Below, piece by piece: positions 59,255 to 64,000 of a stretch of DNA of 64,000 nucleotides. The notes under the pieces are model-generated. The model worked only from the letters and a program-made list of their open reading frames with translations, made no database searches and was not told the origin of the DNA. Within the stretch, counting starts at the first letter, position 1, and each line of letters starts with the position of its first letter. The stretch spans positions 66,109 to 130,108 of the forward strand of contig CACZXL010000001.1 of assembly GCA_902785135.1 (NCBI GenBank), given 5' to 3'. Both the position numbers and the translations under genes were made by a program. The stretch comes from an uncultured Erysipelotrichaceae bacterium (GTDB lineage: Bacteria > Bacillota_I > Bacilli_A > RF39 > UBA660).

Positions 59255-60808
59255 ATGTCAGAAAAAAGAAAAAAATCCAATAAAATCTCTATATATTTGA
59301 TTAAAGAAGATATTGATTATAATCAAATATTGAAAGAATTTGCATATAATAATATATTAAGAGAAGACGAAAATTCAGTAACATATTTCTCCCCTACAAG
59401 AAGTAATAAACCCGATTGGTTGAAATCATATTTTAACTATTTGGAAGATATTAATATTAGTAATTCTCATGCACAAGTAATATCTATTCATAAAATAGTA
59501 ATAGATGGTAAAGAACGAATTTTTGCAATTCCGTTTGGAAGTGGTAAGTATCTGCTAAATGATGATGTTATAGAAGAACAATTTGGTATTAAAGTATTGC
59601 TTAATAGTGTTCCAATTGACGGATTTAGACAATTAGTTGTTGCTAATTATGGTGGAGATCATAGAATAAAAAATGAGCAAACACCTAAAAAAACTAATAT
59701 TAGTGAGTTTGGTTTTGATATTTTTAATGACTTTGTTAGGAGAGCTACAGCTAAAAGCGAAGAAGAGCTATTTAATAATAATACAATTACAGGTGGAGAT
59801 TTATTAAGTGTTTCAGTTCCAGTTACAATAGAAAATGTGGATAATTTTTTGGTTTCTTGCTATGATAGATATAAAAGTGATAAATATAAAGAAAATTTTA
59901 GTTGGCTTGATAATATAAGAGAAGTTAAAGAAAAAAATATAAAACAAAAATTAAATGAACAATTAGTGAAAACTATAAATAATAAAGAATTTGATAAGGT
60001 ATGGGCTGCAGTTCCTGAAATTGTTGAATGGGAAAAGATACTTGATTTCAGATTCAATACATCAAAAGAGGGGTTTGATGATATTGAAATCCAAAATATT
60101 ATAGAAATATATAAAGATCAAACTGTACCTAGTGTAGATTCGTTAAAAGGCAGGAAAATATATGCAATGTCTGTAAATGATAATGATATTCTAAATGAAT
60201 GGAGTATTTTTAATTGCTTAATTGCTGAAATAGAATATGATAACAGTGCTTATTGTTTGAATTTTGGAAAATGGTATAAAGTTGATAGATCTTTTGTTGA
60301 TACAACTAACAAATATTATGAATCTATTAGATTGTCTGATGTACAATTTCCAGATAGCAATAATGAAAGAGAAGATGAATATAATCAAAAATTATGCAAT
60401 TTTCTTCAAAATTCTGTATTAATGGACAAAAAAACTGTTAGAACAATAGGAATGGGAAAAAGTTCAATTGAAGTTTGTGATGTTTTAACTAAAGAAAAAC
60501 AATTAATTCATGTCAAAAAAAATGGAGGTTCAAGTTATTTAAGCCATCTATTTAGTCAAGCAGCTGTATCTGGTGAAATGTTACTAGATAGAGAATTTAG
60601 AGAAGAAACTAATAAGAAATTGCAAGCTCAAATTTTTGATGACGGCTTTATGGCTAATAAATATACAGTTATACTAGCTATTATTACAAATACTGATTGT
60701 GCTAGACCAAAAATTCCGTTCTTTAGTAAGGTTTCAATTCAATATGCAATCGATGGTTTAAAGAGAAAAGGATATAATGTTGAAATAAGAAATATTTATA
60801 ATAAGTAA
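59255..60808 (+). CDS. DUF6119/TIGR04141-type sporadically distributed protein
   Basis: The 517-aa protein matches my memory of the TIGR04141 (DUF6119) family, which is scattered among bacteria and often in defence islands. Supporting segments are HVKKNGG, SSYLSHLFSQAAVSGEMLLD and a C-terminal TVILAIITN. A possible PD-(D/E)xK-like core is Glu406, Asp409, then HVK with Lys421. Nuclease activity is not shown. It has its own promoter after the GIY-YIG gene and lies inside the repeat-bounded island. Confidence 0.7.
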   Translation: MSEKRKKSNKISIYLIKEDIDYNQILKEFAYNNILREDENSVTYFSPTRSNKPDWLKSYFNYLEDINISNSHAQVISIHKIVIDGKERIFAIPFGSGKYLLNDDVIEEQFGIKVLLNSVPIDGFRQLVVANYGGDHRIKNEQTPKKTNISEFGFDIFNDFVRRATAKSEEELFNNNTITGGDLLSVSVPVTIENVDNFLVSCYDRYKSDKYKENFSWLDNIREVKEKNIKQKLNEQLVKTINNKEFDKVWAAVPEIVEWEKILDFRFNTSKEGFDDIEIQNIIEIYKDQTVPSVDSLKGRKIYAMSVNDNDILNEWSIFNCLIAEIEYDNSAYCLNFGKWYKVDRSFVDTTNKYYESIRLSDVQFPDSNNEREDEYNQKLCNFLQNSVLMDKKTVRTIGMGKSSIEVCDVLTKEKQLIHVKKNGGSSYLSHLFSQAAVSGEMLLDREFREETNKKLQAQIFDDGFMANKYTVILAIITNTDCARPKIPFFSKVSIQYAIDGLKRKGYNVEIRNIYNK

Positions 60809-60813
60809 ATTAT

Positions 60814-60853
60814 AAAAAACATATATAGCCACGAATCTATATATGTTTTTTGT
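60814..60853 (+). terminator. terminator of the DUF6119 gene
   Basis: A perfect 15-bp stem AAAAAACATATATAG (60814-60828) with CTATATATGTTTTTT (60837-60851). Symmetric, so it may work in both directions. Confidence 0.92.
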
Positions 60854-60861
60854 TGTATTTT

Positions 60862-60930
60862 TACATGCATTTTTAGATGACGTCTACATGCATTTTTAGA
60901 TACTTTTTGTGGTATCTAAAAAATAATGCA
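60862..60930. repeat. direct and inverted repeats next to the island end
   Basis: TACATGCATTTTTAGAT occurs at 60862-60878 and 60885-60901 (23-nt period). The second copy also forms an inverted repeat with GTATCTAAAAAATAATGCA (60912-60930). Confidence 0.75.
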
Positions 60931-60934
60931 AAAA

Positions 60935-60991
60935 TGTACTACAGTGTACAAACCCTTATTTTATAAGGAAAAATGTGTACTGTAGTGTACA
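60935..60991. repeat. nested palindromes around CCTTATTTTATAAGG
   Basis: TGTACTACAGTGTACA (60935-60950) and TGTACTGTAGTGTACA (60976-60991) flank the palindrome at 60954-60968. The whole can fold as one long hairpin. There is no gene here. Confidence 0.75.
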
Positions 60992-61013
60992 AAAGATTGG
61001 CTAAAATATTCTG

Positions 61014-61032
61014 CCCCCTGAAGAGAGCAATT
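61014..61032. repeat. right boundary repeat of the restriction island
   Basis: CCCCCTG (61014-61020) then AAGAGAGCAATT (61021-61032), the inverted counterpart of the 12-mer at 52286-52297. The two ends enclose 8.7 kb that contain only hsdRMS, the GIY-YIG and the DUF6119 genes plus repeats. Confidence 0.7.
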
Positions 61033-61044
61033 AAATCTATTTTG

Positions 61045-61086
61045 AAAAAAAGCATATACATTATAATTGTTGTATATGCTTTTTTT
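61045..61086. terminator. terminator of the TetR gene, symmetric
   Basis: A perfect 16-bp stem AAAAAAAGCATATACA (61045-61060) with TGTATATGCTTTTTTT (61071-61086). It serves the minus-strand TetR gene and could also stop plus-strand transcripts. Confidence 0.9.
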
Positions 61087-61623
61087 TTATACCATTAATC
61101 TATCTAGGTATTCTATCATTTGGTCTTTTGAATACTTTTTATCGTTTTTAAACCATTCTATACCAGTATTAACAATTGCGCCTAAGTAGTATGCAGTAAA
61201 TATTTCATTTGGGACATCTTTATCATTTTTAGTAACTTTTTGATTTATATCTTCAGTTATTGTGTCATATATCATATCCATAATAATACTTGATCTATTA
61301 TTAATAAGTATAGATTTATATATTTGTTCTTTACCTTCTATATGATTTAGAAATACTTCTATCATTTTTAAGTAGTAGTCTTTTAGATTAGTTTCTTCTA
61401 TTGATTTTAGCTCTGTTTGAAGGGATTCTTTTAGACTGTTTATTAAAGACATAAATAGTTCATATTTATCATTAAAATGAGCATAGAAAGTAGATCTATT
61501 TACTAATGCTTTTTGACATATATCTGATACTTTTATTTCTTCAAAAGTTTTTTCTTTTAATAGATTTATAAGTGCGTCATATAGAGTGTTATTTGTTTTT
61601 ATTATTCTTAAATCAGTTTTCAT
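61087..61623 (-). CDS. TetR/AcrR-family regulator
   Basis: The 178-aa protein has an N-terminal TetR helix-turn-helix (EEIKVSDICQKALVNRSTFY followed by AHFNDKYEL) and a C-terminal helical domain (TetR_C_8 type) for ligand binding. It is divergent from an MMPL/RND transporter, so it probably represses that gene. ATG at 61623 follows GGTGAG on the minus strand, with TATAAT at 61647-61642. Confidence 0.9.
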   Translation of the reverse strand: MKTDLRIIKTNNTLYDALINLLKEKTFEEIKVSDICQKALVNRSTFYAHFNDKYELFMSLINSLKESLQTELKSIEETNLKDYYLKMIEVFLNHIEGKEQIYKSILINNRSSIIMDMIYDTITEDINQKVTKNDKDVPNEIFTAYYLGAIVNTGIEWFKNDKKYSKDQMIEYLDRLMV

Positions 61624-61668
61624 TTTTTCTCACCAGTTTTAATTATATTCAAAAATAGACAAATGTAA

Positions 61669-61728
61669 AGATAAACAACAAAATGTTGGATATTTATTAA
61701 TACAATTTTTAAAAAGTGTTGGTTATCT
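61669..61728. promoter_or_regulatory. candidate TetR operator with three half-sites
   Basis: AGATAAACAACA (61669-61680) faces TGTTGGATATTT (61684-61695) as a palindrome around AAA. TGTTGGTTATCT (61717-61728) matches the reverse complement of the first site at 11 of 12 positions and lies 33 bp, about three turns, from the second. They sit between the TetR and transporter genes. Confidence 0.6.
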
Positions 61729-61798
61729 ATACATATTAGTATTCTTGTATGTTAACTTTTAAAATGTCCTGAATAGAATTAATTGTGGAGGGAGAAAA

Positions 61799-63859
61799 AT
61801 GAAAAAGATATCTAAGATTATTACTAATAATAGTAAACTTATTGTTATTATATCTATTCTTTTAATGATTCCAGCGTTGATTGGGTATGTTCATACTAAG
61901 ATTAATTATGATATATTAGTGTACTTACCTAAAGATATAGATACTATTAAAGGACAAAATATATTAACAGATGATTTTAAGACAGGGGCTTTTTCTTTTG
62001 TGTTTGTAGATAATAATAAAGCTGTAGACACATTAAAGTTGGAGTCCAAGATTAAGAGTATTAAGGGTGTTAATAAAGTATTTAGTATATATGATATTAC
62101 TGATACTACAATACCAGTTGAATTTATTCCAGATGAATTAAAGGATAAATTAGTTAAGAAAGATTCAACTCTAATGCTTGTGACTTTTGATAAAGGAACA
62201 TCAGATGAAGAGACTATTGAAGCGGTTAGAGAACTTAGAATAGTTTCTAAAGATTCTGCGAAAGTTAGTGGTATGACTGCGATGGTTGTAGATACTATGG
62301 AACTATCTGATCAAGAGATAACTGCGTATGTTCTTATTGCGGTAGTGTTATGTTTAATAGTATTAATATTCGCTACTGACTCATATATGGTTCCTATATT
62401 CTTATTAGGTAATATAGGTATGGCTATTTTATATAATTTAGGATCAAATATATTCTTAGGTCAAATATCATATATTACTAAAGCTATAACAGCAGTATTA
62501 CAACTAGGTGTTACTACTGACTTCTCTATATTCTTATATCATAAGTATGAAGATGAAAAAAAGAAGAATGATGATAAGAAAAAAGCTATGGAGAACGCTA
62601 TTAATGAAACATTTAAATCTGTTATAGGTTCATCCCTAACAACAATCGCAGGTTTCTTAGCACTATGCTCTATGGATTTAACACTAGGTAAAGATATAGG
62701 TATAGTAATGGCTAAAGGAGTATTATTTGGTTTACTATGTGTTCTAATAATATTCCCATCTTTATTACTATTATTTGATAAACCTATAGAAAAAACTAAA
62801 CATAAAAACTTTATGCCTAAATTTGATAAATTAATAAACGTAATTATAAAAAGAAGAAATATAGTTCTAATAATATTTGTATTATTAATAATCCCTGCAA
62901 TATATGGAAACAAGAATGTAGGAGTATATTATAAACTAGATAAATCTTTACCAAATTATTTAGGTAGTTCAATTGCAAATTCTAGATTAAAAGATGAATA
63001 TAATATAGTTTCACCTGAAGTAGTATTACTAGATAAAAATATAAAGAAAGAAAAAGTAGAAGAATTAGTTAACGAATTAAAAGAAGTAAAAGGTATTGAT
63101 TTAGTTTTATCTCCTAAAACTTTAACTAATATACCAACTGAAATAATGCCAGATGATGTAGAAAGTATTATGGATAGTGATAAATATCAATTAATAATAA
63201 TTAATTCAACTTATGAAATAGCGTCAGATGAATTAAATGAACAAGTTGGAGTAGTTAATGACATAGTTAAAAAATATGATAAAAAGGCTATTGTCGCAGG
63301 TGAAGGACCATTAATGAAAGACTTAACTGTAATCGCAGATCATGACTTTAAAATGGTTAATTATGCATCTATATTAGTTATTTTTATATTAATGCTTATA
63401 GTACTTAAATCTATTGGATTACCAATTATATTAATAGTAACAATAGAATTTGCGATATTTGTAAATATGGCAATCGCATATTATACAGGTACAACCTTGC
63501 CATTCATTTCAAGTATAGTTGTTGGTACTATTCAACTAGGTGCTACCATAGATTATGCCATACTTATGTCTACTACCTACTTGAAGGAGAGAACTAAAGA
63601 AAAGAATAAAGAACTTGCGATGAAGAATACATTATATTCTTCAGTACCATCTATATTTATTTCAGCATTATGTTTCTTTGGTGCGACATTTGGAGTATCA
63701 GTTTATTCAAAGATAGATATGATTGGTTCTATATGTACACTACTTTCTAGAGGTGCGATTATATCTATGTTAGTAGTAATATTTATTCTTCCAGCTTTAT
63801 TACTTTTATTTGATAAATTAATTATGAAAACTACTAAAAATATGAAGGAGGTTTTATAA
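61799..63859 (+). CDS. MMPL/RND-family transporter
   Basis: The 686-aa protein has two related halves of six membrane helices, each with a large external loop after the first helix. TM4-type motifs with acidic residues (GVTTDFSIFLYHKYEDE and GATIDYAILMSTTYLKE) match proton-coupled MMPL/RND pumps. In Gram-positives such pumps export lipids or drugs. GGAGGGAG precedes the ATG. Its TetR neighbour suggests ligand-induced expression. Confidence 0.88.
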   Translation: MKKISKIITNNSKLIVIISILLMIPALIGYVHTKINYDILVYLPKDIDTIKGQNILTDDFKTGAFSFVFVDNNKAVDTLKLESKIKSIKGVNKVFSIYDITDTTIPVEFIPDELKDKLVKKDSTLMLVTFDKGTSDEETIEAVRELRIVSKDSAKVSGMTAMVVDTMELSDQEITAYVLIAVVLCLIVLIFATDSYMVPIFLLGNIGMAILYNLGSNIFLGQISYITKAITAVLQLGVTTDFSIFLYHKYEDEKKKNDDKKKAMENAINETFKSVIGSSLTTIAGFLALCSMDLTLGKDIGIVMAKGVLFGLLCVLIIFPSLLLLFDKPIEKTKHKNFMPKFDKLINVIIKRRNIVLIIFVLLIIPAIYGNKNVGVYYKLDKSLPNYLGSSIANSRLKDEYNIVSPEVVLLDKNIKKEKVEELVNELKEVKGIDLVLSPKTLTNIPTEIMPDDVESIMDSDKYQLIIINSTYEIASDELNEQVGVVNDIVKKYDKKAIVAGEGPLMKDLTVIADHDFKMVNYASILVIFILMLIVLKSIGLPIILIVTIEFAIFVNMAIAYYTGTTLPFISSIVVGTIQLGATIDYAILMSTTYLKERTKEKNKELAMKNTLYSSVPSIFISALCFFGATFGVSVYSKIDMIGSICTLLSRGAIISMLVVIFILPALLLLFDKLIMKTTKNMKEVL

Positions 63860-64000
63860 ATGAATAATATATTAAAAAAAGGATTTATATCGTTATTAAG
63901 TATATCAGTTATGTGTCCAGTAAGTACTCTTGCTTATACTAAAACTGAGTCTATATTTTCAAATTTAAATACTGATGGAGTAGTTAATAAGACTACTGTT
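63860..64000 (+). CDS. exported protein, N-terminus only (cut by window end)
   Basis: Only the first 47 codons are present. They start with KK and a hydrophobic stretch with a probable signal-peptide cleavage site after STLAY-like residues (about 21-26). The ATG shares one base of spacing with the transporter stop and follows AAGGAGG, so it is co-translated with the transporter and is probably its secreted or membrane partner. Confidence 0.6.
   Translation, partial: MNNILKKGFISLLSISVMCPVSTLAYTKTESIFSNLNTDGVVNKTTV

Overview
The window is 64 kb of AT-rich DNA from a low-GC Gram-positive (Bacillota) chromosome. The rplL-rpoB-rpoC and rpsL-rpsG-fusA-tuf orders, the secG-rnr-smpB-ssrA cluster, a lysine riboswitch and an S-box leader all fit Bacilli. 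The code is standard: Trp is TGG and TGA is a stop, although only three intact genes end in TGA and each of those TGAs lies in the next gene's start signal. FemX-type, DacA, Lgt and lipoprotein genes imply a walled cell. An Asn at the rifampicin-site position 526 of RpoB recalls Mollicutes. My inference is a small-genome, Mollicutes-adjacent gut-type Bacilli; the exact taxon is not determined.

Layout: (1) 0-17 kb, information processing: L7/L12, an RsmC-like methyltransferase, RNA polymerase, two zinc-ribbon membrane proteins, TilS-FtsH, S12, S7, EF-G and EF-Tu. S7 carries an apparent frameshift. (2) 17-44 kb, housekeeping: a FemX-like ligase, enolase, a cation exchanger, SecG, RNase R, SmpB, MTA/SAH nucleosidase, tmRNA, envelope proteins, DacA, anaerobic ribonucleotide reductase, an ABC exporter, DapA under a lysine riboswitch, UvrB-Nudix-UvrA, a YvlD-like protein, Lgt and WhiA. 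Intergenic gaps are very short. Typically an intrinsic terminator, often overlapping the stop codon, runs straight into an extended -10 promoter (TGnTATAAT). (3) 44-52 kb, accessory: an Abi/HEPN protein, an HtrA protease, a protein with two HEPN-like motifs, an S-box leader that seems to lack P4 and precedes a 66-aa ORF, a ribbon-helix-helix/Nudix-like fusion preceded by three direct repeats with an 11-bp period, a MazG-like protein, small zinc-ribbon proteins, and a divergent pair of a regulator and a VWA protein. (4) 52.3-61.0 kb, a defence island: hsdR-hsdM-hsdS, a GIY-YIG protein with a RAMA-like tail, and a DUF6119/TIGR04141-type protein. It is bounded by matching repeats and has no recombinase. 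(5) 61-64 kb: a TetR regulator divergent from an MMPL/RND transporter, then the start of an exported protein cut by the window edge.

The strongest candidates for something new are the repeat-bounded restriction island, the RHH-Nudix fusion with its phased repeats, and the S-box leader controlling an unknown small protein. No tRNA, rRNA, CRISPR array, integrase or transposase was seen.
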